Origin: Phoronis ovalis
Taxonomy: Eukaryota > Phoronida > Phoronidae
Direction of reading: 5' to 3'
DNA: 14,388 bases
Assembly: GCA_028565635.1 (NCBI GenBank)
Contig: JAOXYB010019261.1
Coordinates: 3,524 to 17,911, forward strand
This document shows, piece after piece, positions 1 through 12,100 of this stretch (position 1 is its first letter; each line of letters begins with the position of its first letter). The notes beneath the pieces are model-generated. The model had not been told where the DNA came from. It saw nothing but the letters and a program-made list of their open reading frames with translations, and searched no databases. A program made the position numbers and the translations under genes.

Positions 1-132
1 CGATCCCCAACACGTAAGAGTTGAAACTGCTTCCCAAGAATACATGACAATGTTGGACCGAGTATAGATGCTTTAACGGATTTCTCGGAAACTGATCCAG
101 TGAAAATATCGATATCATCAACATGCCCGTCC
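1..132 (-). CDS. Coding exon 16, cut by the window edge
   Basis: It starts after a tgtttcag acceptor at 133-134. It reads [17 protein letters not shown], then [22 protein letters not shown], matching the family blocks VDDIDLFxGGLxE and LGPTxxCIxxxQFxxLRxGDR. The sequence ends inside the Arg codon at position 1. The usual FWYEN and final CDN segments and the stop codon are expected further left. Confidence 0.94.
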
Positions 133-3100
133 CTGAAACATAATAATTATAAATGAAATATTAGCAAATGGTCTTGCATTGTTATTATTACACTCCTATT
201 TTGTTTTAAGGATAAAATGGTTGGCTTGTGTATATTGTGCAGAAGCAATAAAACGAAACATGAAAGACGGTTTGGATGTTGAGTATGGAAAATCTTGACT
301 TGCATAACTTCATGCGAATTCCATCACTCGACAAGTAAGGATGATGGTTTCTACTGCATCTTCAATAAGTATGGCTGATGGTATCTTCTGCAATGATCCT
401 ATGCTGTACAGAATATATTCTAAGGCAATAATACTATGATGCATTTGTTCCCTATTTTTACATGTTCAGATATATGCTTCCTGTAACTAGGTTCAGATAT
501 ATGTTTCACTATTATATATAGGGTAGGATTAAGGCTAGGGTTAGGGTAGGGTTAGCATTTTGAATTATTAGTGCAGATACGTGACAAAAGGAGTAGCAAA
601 TCAGTGGTCAGCATCTCAAGCCTTCGTGGCTTAGTGGTTAATGCACTCGATTTTTCACTGTTTTCAGATTTCAGATACCATTAATTAGCGCAGGTTCGAA
701 TCCTCAAGGAGCTTTCTTGATTACTTATAATACGAGTTATTTCTCTTGTAGATATCATTATACTGGGTTTACTAGAGACTTTCGAAATAAAAACAATAAG
801 TAAGCAATTCTTTTTATCCTCCCCGAGTCATCTAGAATGTTTTTTTGAATAGGCTTCCCTGATGAAGAGTGTAAGCCGATAATGATTTAAGTAACATTAT
901 CCACTACGATCCAGTTATTTTGCCTGGACTTGTGCTTTGCTAGTTTTTTTTCGTAAAACTTGACTCTGCTTTGTGAAAATAAATACATGTTAGTGGAAAC
1001 TGTTACAATTCGTCAACTGAATTTAAATCGGCTCAGTATTACTGCAGTTAGCACTTTGAACAGATTCGAATCTGATTTGAACCATTTACCTCCCGACATA
1101 TTAAATTGATCATTTTATCTTGGCGTAAGGATATAATTTCGGTAAAATAACATAAAATTAATTAATCAAGTAAAAAAAATCTTAAAACATAAGATTCACT
1201 TGATTCCAAATAAAATGCGTAAAAACTATGTTTGGTGCATCAAAAACAACATTTTGGTTTGAGCCCTGTTTGAGATCATAACTTCTGTAGGATATATGCG
1301 TGACGTTCGAGCTCCCGGAGGCATACTTGACAAAACACTTTGTGTGTTTGAGAGGCCCCAGGTGAAAAACTCATAAGCCATGGGAAAAATTGCTATACCC
1401 TCATGTTCTGCGAAAACCATATCCCATGGTAAAAAAAACTCAAAAAGTACACCCCATGGGAAAAACATGCTGGAAGTGCGCACCCATGGTAAAAAAAATT
1501 ATGAAAATGTACTGTACACCTTTTGGAAAACACTGCCATTTACATGCCACTGTTAAAGGGACCGCTGTATAGTGTCTGCCATTTTATAAACTAGAAAACA
1601 ACTGAAACAGTTTACTTGAAAAAGGAAATACTTTTTATTATGCATGTGTAATAGTGTTATTAGGCTGTATAATTCTTATCAAAATAAACACAATTCCAAA
1701 AGTTTAGCTATATATGGTTGTAAAAATATATATCCCATGGTAAAAGAGACATTTGCCAAAACCACTCCCATTGTAAAAAATTGTAAAACTAAACATATAT
1801 AACATATCCTATGGTAAAACGTTTATAGCTGATAAAAGGGGGTCGATGGGGACGCACATACAGTCACGTTGAATGAGAGTAACATAGACTTTTTGAACAT
1901 TTTGAGGTGAATGCATTTTTTTCAACGTTGCAGCGGCACCTTTTTACCAATATTGCTGGAAAATATATTAGGAAAACTAATGTCATTTGCTCCTTGGTTT
2001 TTCTGCTAAAAATATTCAGGAAAATCGAGATATGTCACCTGTGTTTAAGGACAATGAACAGATGTAAATATTATAAAAGCAACTTACTTGTAAGCATGTT
2101 TAAGGCTAGATATAATCTCTGGTGTGTGTGTTTCATTTAGATCATCAAAACTAGTGGCTTTGACAAGTGTAATAATTTTCTTTCCAACCGTGTAATTTCC
2201 TGTAAAAAAGATGAAAATCAATTAGGTGTAATTAAGAGAGCTTACAACCAATTAAATTACCACTGAACGCGAAATATAGATCATATAATCTAAAAGAAAT
2301 GCTTCATTCTGGACTACTGTTAACAGGCCTGTTACCGCATGTGTTTTCTTGAGCAACACGACTTCTTAAAAACATAAAAATAAAGGAAACTATGAAATAG
2401 TAATAACGAAAGCGGTGTTAATGTTTCAATGTCCGTGTTTCACGCCAGTCACGATATTGGTACCATTTCGCTATCTGTAAACATAATTAATTAGTTTAAA
2501 AATACATCTATCTACAATATATGCTTGTATTGGACATCATTGGAAAGGATATACATTATAGAAGATTTCCAAATGCAAAATTAAGATAATTTTTACTATT
2601 ACAAGATTATTTAGACAATTAAAGGGAAAAAATTATCCATAAACCGGATGTAACATGTTACATAGGATCGCTGACATTGACGAATAATTATGTATACATT
2701 ATACGCGCAAAGTTGTCCATGATTAAAATTTCCATAATTGTTTACAAATGTATCTTCCATATATCAGCCATATCTTTTTTTTTTTAATTTGTCACAAACA
2801 AAAGTAATTTCAGTTTGATTTTACCGCTCGGAGTTGTAACATGTGTAAAGAGAATCCAAACGCTATTTTTAATGTTTTTAAAAAAATAATTCTGATAATA
2901 AAAACTGCTTTTTTAATAAACCAAATCTGTAACATAAATATTTGAAATTGCTTTACGGGTGCATACGAACCTGTTTAGTAATCTAACATGTTTTGCCGAC
3001 AAGGTGTACCTTGATTTGGAACTGATTTTAATACTGGCTAAACATTTTAGTCCCCAGATGTATGCAAAATTTATGTTTTTGAAATATTGTTTTTATGTAT

Positions 3101-6100
3101 AGTAAAACTAATCCGAAATAAAACCATAGGGTTTTTGGTATATTTAATTGACTACACATTGATTGTCAACATCTTGGATTCGCCTTTACTCAATAAGCCA
3201 GACATACAAGGTAACCCGCATAGTATATAACTCTGTCGATTAATTTAAAATACAATTACATGATTACTGTAATGGTTTTATTTCACCTGTAGTTTTATTC
3301 TGAGGAGTATTTCTAACATCTGTGAACAGCAATATAAATTTATAGGGCTAGTCATGATAAAATAATGGTCATGACCAGAGCTGTACGTAATTACTGCTAG
3401 CAAAAAAACTACTATAAATACAAGCTCAATAATTATATATGTAACTATTTTACAAGATCTAGCATGACAAATTTTTTTCCTGCTCACTACACGCAATTTT
3501 TAATTTCAGTCAGTAACACCTGCTCCTGGCTTCCAGTATAAATATTTATGACTTGGGCGCCACTGTATGCAGAGAGTACATCAAAGCCTAAGCCTCTTAT
3601 AAAATAATTTAAAAATCAGAATCTTCGGTTGCATTAACCTACTACACACCCAGAATCACTAGAATTGTAGTATCACACGAATAAACTCATCTTTTTTATC
3701 TTGTGTAAAAAAGCGATTTATTCCAGTAAAACAACGAGAGAATTTTAAAATCGACAACATTTTTGCAAAATCAAAATAATTGGTTGACATGACAACTATG
3801 GTTGCACCAGTGTCTTCAGCATAGCAAACTGAAAACCATGATGGTAGAAAGCTCATTTTGGTGAAAGATTTTAATTTTGTCTGTCAAGATATGAAATATT
3901 ATTCATATATGAAGTTGCAACTAATGCGAAAGTGACAGTTAAAAGGGCTTCAAAAAACAGCTTATAAAATCATAATAAAGTTGCGTCTCTTTATTATTTT
4001 GGGCCATTTTCGAATGATTTGTATGTTTTAATTGTAAGAAAAGATATTTGGTAGAAAAAAATTAAAGTAATTAAACGAGATATTTTTTATAAAAAGTGGT
4101 TAATTTGGTTGCCAAGGCATCAATTAACTTAAACTTGAAATACAAATTAAAAAAAGGTAGCTGTTAGAAAGTAAATTCAATTTTACACTTGTCTGTAAAT
4201 GTTTGTCTTGATAAAATGATTCGTTTTAAAGATATAGAAAAAAAACGAGAAGCATAAATATGTACTGTCTACCAATCAAAAGAATGATGGCTTGCAACTC
4301 GGTTTGGTACCAATACCGTGACCAGCATGGTATGTATCTAATGCTGTAACTTTCAGAATTGTGTGAATATACACCTAATTACCTGTGCACCAGTGCCTAA
4401 ACGCATTATATGACGGCAAACCATGATCTCTGCCACGCTGGATGTTTAAGGCTGCCAGATCCAACCCTATTTTGGTAACAGGATCCTCGAATAGATGGTT
4501 AGTCAACTAAAAAAGAGTGATAAGAAAAGGATAGTATCGGCTATCGATGGATTAGAATTACATTGGTCTATAGACCAAAGGCAGTCATCTTGCTCCAACG
4601 TCATGCTGGATAAACTCCGTGGCAAACTCCAGTAACATGCATTGTCTTGAATATACTTTTACAGTATCTGGCAAGCCCGTCATACAATGGCCACCTCAGT
4701 GAATTGTTGGCACTTTACTCATCACAGGGTACTAACCACATAAATCTTTGCCTCGGATGAGTTCGACAATAATTGGCGCAATATATATTTTCAGTAAAGA
4801 TTATTTATATGATTTTGGTATCATATAATCATACGGTATGCGATACGCGATGAAGCTTTTATCTACATACAAAAATAAAACATCCTTTAGTAGTTACCTC
4901 ATCAGTTATAAGCGCATCACGTTTTGAAGTATTATCAAACACGAGACCTCTTGCGTAAGTGTCAATTCCTCCGTCTGAATACAAAGATTCGGGATTAAAA
5001 AAAACATCTCTGAGTTTTGGTGACGTATAATTTCCTTTTTCGTATTTATCAGTTAATCGACTAAGAACGTTGTTTATCAGACTGTGTCCCATTCGGTAAG
5101 CTGCAGTGGCAAAACTGTTTCGGATACTTCCATCAACCTCTTTGTCATATCTAAAACAAATCGAGAAAAAGGTTTAATTATCAGACATAACCAATAAAGT
5201 AGAGTTATCCAGTAGCAAAGTTGTTACCGAATTATAACGGTGTTCTGGGTAAAATTTGTGCAAGTTATGTGCTGTATCTGATATGTATCTCTTTCGTTAC
5301 ATACAATAATTAATCCAAAAAGCAGCTAGAGAGCACTTTAAAAATAGACTTTCAATTTGAAGAATATATAGTCCCATAGACTTTCTTTTCCAATAATTAA
5401 TGAGCTAGCAGGGCTATATAGGTATATAAGTGTTGGATAAATGTAAGATGGTTTGTGTATGCCTAAGGAAAGGATAACATTTTAAAATAGTAATAATTGC
5501 AATATACAACCTATTTCAATGAAAAATCCACAACAGTGTACTACTGTATACAACGTTTTTAGTTTTGTTGTCCTAACTTGTGGGCATATGTGCTGGAAAT
5601 TCCGTCACGATTCCTCCCGAGATCCGTGTCATTTTCCGTTAATTTCAACACACAAATTTAAATTTCATTAGCAATTTATTTGTCGTCGACTTTAGAAAAT
5701 TTGTTGGTTAATATACTGTTTTCTCCTGTTTAAAGGGATTATGAATAAGTTAGCGTGCATGGCAGCTATTCTTACCCTGTAAAATATCCTCTTCTTTTCA
5801 ATTTAATACTATAAGTTTCAAGACCCTTTTTACCAAATAACAAAGGTAAGAATTCATGATAGGTAATATGTTGCATTAAGGCACCAATGATCTTTCTTGA
5901 CTCTTCGAACAATTGGTTATCGTCCCAATGAGGATTAAGCTTGGCTAATTCTTCGGCAATTTGGTTGTGTTTTCTTACCCAAATTGTATGCATGGTAGTT
6001 AAACCGGCTTGTTCATTGGCTCTTTCATCCCCTGTTATAAAGAAGAACAAGAACCACGCGTGAAGCTAAGTGTATACAATAAATACACAACTTGTACCTG

Positions 6101-9100
6101 AGCGCTCAGATCATGTATTACCATTTTTGCAAATCCGGCACTCACACGTGTTCCACACTCTATAATTCAGAATCTAAAATTAAATCTGTTTGCTTGTTAA
6201 TCAACTTGCATAACTCAGTTTGTATTTTTATTTTATCAATATCAATAAATTACTCGTGGTCATAAAAATGCTACATAGACTTTGCATGTGCCATTATTGA
6301 GCCGTATGATGCGATGTTCATGACATTTAGATCGCTAATGTTGTTTTTTTCAAACATAGCGTTGTTGTTGTTTGTTTTGAAGATTTGTGAAATATTTTAT
6401 TCTAGTAACATGCAATTACATCTTGAATTGTGAATTGCGGCGTCATTCGTGACTCGCTAGATCGATTGAGCTTGCCTAGCGCATGTAACTAGCTTAATTG
6501 TTGTATTTAGACTGAACACATTTTGAAACGTAACCAAACATGTTCTTGGTTCAGATTGATTTATGGAAATTATTATACAAAAAAGATGATCAGAAACGTT
6601 TGTGACACCAGCACTATCGATCTCGTGTATTGTGAACATTTTGGCGGAAAACAAAAGTATTAATACATACCAGCAAAGATACATTTAACTTCAGGTTTGT
6701 CAACAGGTAGCTGACAAGCCCCCTCGTTATGTTCGTCTTTTGGCAACCATTCAGGTTCAGACGGCTGGTTAGATGTCTTTAATTTGCCACCAGAATCATC
6801 TCTTAGCTTCTCTTGTTCCTCTTTAGATGACCCGTACACGTTCGAAGCATCAATGTATGACGTAATTTGATTCAGTTGTTCACGATATCCTGTAATTTGG
6901 AAAATATTATATATTTACATGTCAGTTAATGTTGAGCACGACTTAGTATTCAGTTCCTCTACGTCTAGAGGAACGGCATACTAGCGGCTGGGTTTATTCA
7001 GACTGATTAAATACCATCTGCCCTCTTATTTGCAATTACATTATTGCAAGCGAGACAGCGTGGTGTACCTCCTAAACTGCTATGAGGATATCATCGAAAG
7101 CTTTATGAATTATTTTTCCTTAGTGGATTAAATCATAAGTTAGAAAAGTAGTCCAATACTTGTCCTCAAATAAGGAAAAAGGAAATATTTCCCTTTTCCT
7201 TGTCGAATAGGAAAAAACTTCTTTTTCATTTACTTTCTTGCCTTTTCGTCTTTTCATTTTTTAAACTTATATGTGTCTGTAATTTGATTTCTGTTATTAC
7301 ACGAAAGCACATACCTAAGGTACATTTAGAGTTTGGAGCTTCAGCGGATCGAGCGAAGTCCATGCAAGTTGTCGTCTTGAAATGACTGTCATTTTTTGGA
7401 ATCGTAATAGGGAAACATTCGCCCCTAAAAGATAAAATTGGAAAATTTAATAGATATATAAAAAACCTTTTGGTACATGTTCTCTTCGTGAGACGAAACT
7501 TTTTGAGACATTACTGGAAGAATTTATTCAGTAACATTCAACATTAAGTACAAAATATTGCAAAAGCAATGTTTATGTACAAGTTAGATTATAAATCCTA
7601 TTTTTTGTACATTATGTTTGATTGATTTTTCTATTAATGTACAGTTAACGATTGAATACCAGTACGGTGTTGTTTTGATATTTATTGGGTAACAATTATA
7701 CAGATTACATACGACCATCTGGTATACGCATTTAATTGTCCTCATGCATAACAGAACCGTAATCAAATAGTTTTAAAATATTGCAAACTGCACTGATACT
7801 CAATTATTTTATAAGTAATTACTATTATATATATGTACATAACTGTACTGTGTGAATGATTTTTTTCCTTCAAATGAATATACATGCATGATTCTAATAC
7901 TGTAAAACTGGTTTGTAACAGGGATTTGTAAGGAGAGAAAATATTGTATGCAAAAAAACACATTGTACTTTTGAATTGTACTACAGTTGAATATACATGT
8001 AAGCAGAAGATATTAATGCGTTTCCTAACTTCTCCTGCTAACCCAGTCTGTCAGGTAAAAATTGTGGTCGCGATTTGTAAGTTATAGCAGGCCAGACATC
8101 TGCATCTGAAGGCATCAGCCGGGGGCATCAGTTGAGATTCTGCCGCGTATATTATACACATATTAATTGTACAAGTTTGAGTCTCGTTGGATAGCTGGAT
8201 ACATTTGAGTCACCTATTGATGTGTAGACTGGACTTAGCCGGGGTTTTTTTCGTGAACAAGCCTATGGCGATATTTCAAGAAATGACCCTTTTGGTAGAG
8301 TCTTTCAATGAACAAATATGGCCCCGATCAATAGTCTGTCGGAAAGTTTTTCGGTAAAAGAAAATCCGACAAATTATTCTTGGGCAGAACGAAACTTACC
8401 TGTTTCGTAATACTTCATAGCTGAACTTGTGCTTGGCATCACCATCCAGATTATCCGGGCAACAAGTCACATCCGCACCGTCGTAACCTGTAAAAAATAT
8501 TAAGTGTATGAAGAAATACTATTGTTTACTACATTACTACAGTTGTATATAACGAAGAGCATAGCCACAGCTGGAAAGACTTTTTTGTACGTGTTTGGTC
8601 TCGTTTTAGCCAACCATAACATTATAAGGGAGAATGAAGAAGGAGTGGGGTTGAAATGGCATCAGCTCTACTAAGTCCATCAAATACAGAAATGTCAGGA
8701 GAAAGGGACAATCCTTACCTTTACTGATGGCAGCAGCGTCAATGTCATGATCAAGGAACTGTCCCCACTGCATTAACATGTGCGTATATCTGTCATCGAC
8801 ATCCATTGATGTAGGGTGCCTGTGAACTGCTGTACTCACAAAGCGAGCATTTGGGAGGTCTTTATTATTTTTACCTTTAGTGCGAGGACTATTCACATCT
8901 ACAAGAATGAAAAAACACATGGACGTTATTTGAACTCTGTGAACTACACGGCTACTAATATGCAGTCTGTGTATTTAGAATTGGGAATGAATACTCTACT
9001 CTATAGAACCGTTTGACTGGAAGTGGAGAAAATATTTGAAATAAAAACTTACAATCGCCGTAAGATGGTACTATAAATCTTCTGAATGGTGTTAAAGCAG

Positions 9101-12100
9101 CGCCCCATAAGGGATTATCTATATTGTTGCATTTCCCGTCCGCTTTTCGGTATTTCTCCTTTTCATCGCAACATATTTTCTCTTGAAATGGACAACGAAA
9201 AGGTGCTACTATGCCAAGATGAGGGATAGCTATACAATGGCTCGCAGTTAAATTTAACCTAAAATAATATCAGAGTGTATGAATAGAACTTGAAAATGTG
9301 CGGTTTTTAATCCTGAAAATGACAGTTCGTATTTTTACAATGTTCTAAATATTCATGTAATTAAATGTTTTGCTAAGCTACCTTGGACACATGATAACGT
9401 CTGACTGTTTTGAACATACGGATATCAAGAAGTGCATTCGTTCTCTGTGTAGTCGTGCTAAAGAAAATTTAGAAAATTTGGTCAGTGTACATTTGAGGTT
9501 AAAGTTATGATTTTTCGTAGTTTTATAACTCCTTTGTATTATTCGGATTTATGGCTTAATTACCACTGTTCCTCCCATGGTTGTTTTAATAAGCTTCGAG
9601 TTGCCTACAATACAGCAATTAAGAAATTTTTTGATGTATCTACTATTGAAACTTTTTTGTGCGTTACAACATGATGTCTTTTTATACTGTTTTAAGAAAA
9701 TGTATACATGTTTCCGCACTCCATTATTTGAAAGGAATAACTCTGGTTAACTGGTGCCAAAGTCAGAATTTGTCTGATTTTTCGGCTCTTTAGAGACATT
9801 GGAGCGATTGCCAGTATAATATGAATAAAGTATTTCTGGTGCAACTAAACTTTATGCTGTACCGATCGAAGAGATTATTTTTACCTTGATTTTTGTACTT
9901 TTATTTTCATGTATTACCCCAAGTATATTCTTCCTTATGTATGTGTATATGAACTTTCCAAGTTTGAAATAAAACTATATCATACATGTATATAAAATTA
10001 TACATTTACCAGCAGATTGCAGAGGATTGTAGTCAGTCGATGAGTTGTGCCATCATTATATCTGTAAACAGTATATGTACTCACTTTGTAGTCAGTCGAT
10101 AAGTTGTGTCATCATTATATCTGTAAACAGTATATGTACTCACTTTGTAGTCAGTCGATGAGTTGTGTCATCTATCTCACACCCAATTCTCGCTATTCCT
10201 GCAACCGCTGGTTTAGTCTTAAGAAATGCGAGATGTAATGCTTTAGGACCGGAGGAATGTTTTTTGTCAACACCTAGAAAGATGAATGTGATGCAGTAAA
10301 TTGAATTTACTTTAGCACACAGTATATGTTAGATCTAACCTTTCAAAAATCTCCAGTCTATCAGCTATATAACTTCAGAAATAATTAACTCGATGTTGTT
10401 ATGAAATATTTCAGTCAACGTACGTGGTAATTTAACCAGACATAGTAAAAAGGTAGGGAAAATTCTACTTTGCACTTCGTAACTTACACTAGTAACATAT
10501 CAGTTAAATATGGTTATATGCTTCCTGTCAATACACAACCTACATTGTATGTTTACACCTGGATAGTTTTTGCAACATGACTAACCGAATGCCACCTGGT
10601 GGCAAGTTTAGAAATCACGACCAGGAATTTGTATCTTCACCCACACAAAAGAATGCCATTAATTTTCGATAAGAATAGCATTCAAAATTTATGTTTTTCA
10701 TTTTTTTTAGATTAGTTTTAACAACATTAGCATATTTGGTGTATGCCACATGTGGTGCACGACTATAGAGCGTAAAAACGTGTCATTCCTTTAATTTTTA
10801 CAACCTGTAAATGTGTTACATTATCATCTTGAGAAGGACACATTTTCATCTTGTTTACTTTTTAAAACCAGTTATTTTGAATGCCGGATATGCAAAAAAA
10901 TTAGTTAACACACCTTGATCGAAGAATTCCTTTTTGTGTGCTTCGTGCACTTTAATGAATTCTTTAGCTTCGTCAGCTGCCTCTGTAAGTCGTTGTTCTA
11001 ATCTGCCTGTAAGATCTTTCATTTCTTCTCCGGTAAGTGGTCTGTTATCTCCGTTACTTGTTTCGGTTGCAGGATTTACTGTAGGAAAATATTTTTTAAT
11101 GTAGAGTCACTGCGCGCGTATGTTTGAGTCCCGGGTTTGAGTTTGTTGGTATAGCAATGCGTTGTCAACATTTATTACTGTTACTTTGAATCTCACATTT
11201 TCCAGCGCATTGCTAAACATTTTCAAACGTGTCTAAGAAAATGATAAAATCCAAAATTTGTATTTCAATATTTCGTCAAAAAGAACACCCCAAATTTTCC
11301 TAATTTGTTACTCAAACACCCATTTTGTCAACAAAGACACTTATTTACGAGTACCCCAACAAAAATAAATATAAAATTGTTTGTTCATTGTTTCACAAAT
11401 TAATCATACAGGCCTAATTACGTAAAATTCACTGTTGATAAATATTAACATATGTTTTTTGAGAATGATATTAATATATGCTTACAGCCTGAAAGTGATT
11501 CGATGGATTCCTTATTGCAAAGATCATTAGAGTCACAGAGGCACCATTTTACTGCTTTAAAACCTCCTTCTACAATCCATCCACCTTCTTTTAGGTCTTT
11601 GCAACCAACAAAGGAATTATCTACGTTAGGCCACCCGGTCACAGCACATCCTCGGTAGATCACTATTTAAAATAAATTTATTATAATTCCATGTAATGCT
11701 AACTTCTAAATTTGGCATAGACACACATGTACATGGAACATTCTTAATAACTTTGAGGTACATTTTCAGTTTTGTTTCTTGTTTTTAAATGGGCACTGGT
11801 CATGCAAGTCTTCAAACCTGCCTATTATCGATCGGAAGCCGAAGCTTATCCATCCTATATGGTTGGTACACTCTATAACAGAATTGATAGCATTGTGTCT
11901 TAAAACCTGATATAAAGGTATTATATCTGCACTAGCTTTCACGTTTTTATAGCATTTTAAATGTTCATTAATACGAAAACTCTACGAACGCGATTAGAAT
12001 TAAATTTTCTATAATTATCGTTGTTACTGGTTATTTTGAATATAAATTAAAAGGAAGCATATTAAAAATTAATGTTTTAGAGGGATAGCAAAAGATTGTT

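Larger units (their letters stand above)
133..2087 (-). other. Intron 15 (1955 nt), repeat-rich
   Basis: Phase-2 intron between exons 15 and 16. It holds TTAGGG-like repeats, a tRNA-Ser-derived SINE-like unit and a cluster of CCCATGGTAAAA motifs, listed separately. A 17-nt direct repeat related to gttcagatatatg occurs at about 466-482 and 491-507. The open frames at 1226-1483 and 1390-1572 arise from the repeat cluster and are not genes. Confidence 0.85.
6890..7314 (-). other. Intron 10 (425 nt) with two inverted repeats
   Basis: Phase-1 intron between exons 10 and 11, containing a 9-bp-stem hairpin at 6953-6974 and a 30-nt near-perfect palindrome at 7172-7201, both listed separately. Nothing else is recognised. 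Confidence 0.75.
9259..10143 (-). other. Intron 6 (885 nt) with LINE remnant and exon-tail repeats
   Basis: Phase-2 intron between exons 6 and 7. Almost all of it is explained by an antisense non-LTR retrotransposon remnant (about 9370-9985) and by two extra copies of the exon 6 3' end (10010-10143). Direct splicing of exon 6 to exon 7 restores a typical family sequence, so no additional obligatory exon is needed. Confidence 0.8.

Noticed and set aside
620-712. Functional tRNA-Ser gene
   Set aside because: Boxes A and B are good, but the acceptor stem pairs poorly and the middle is too long and lacks a clear anticodon arm. A SINE head fits better.
859-886. Hammerhead-ribozyme-like core (CTGATGA followed by GATAA)
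   Set aside because: The second core should be GAAA and no clear stem II or closing helices are visible. At most a decayed relic; not supported.
1226-1572. Overlapping open frames on both strands (1226-1483 minus, 1390-1572 plus)
   Set aside because: Their repeated peptide patterns are produced by the CCCATGGTAAAA motif cluster; there is no domain or splice context.
3659-3856. 65-codon minus-strand open frame in intron 14
   Set aside because: No recognisable motif, and the peroxidase sequence is continuous from exon 14 to exon 15 without it.
8816-9016. Plus-strand open frame overlapping exon 8
   Set aside because: Shadow of the minus-strand peroxidase exon and the adjacent intron 7.
9385-9461. 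Possible additional minus-strand exon between exons 6 and 7 (acceptor ttctttag, donor AAG|gtagct)
   Set aside because: Exon 6 joins exon 7 in phase and restores the normal family sequence. This stretch is explained by the plus-strand LINE reading SYLGH...DIKKCIRSL.
11452-11658. Plus-strand open frame opposite exon 4
   Set aside because: Antisense shadow of the LU-domain exon, which has splice sites and conserved cysteines on the minus strand.
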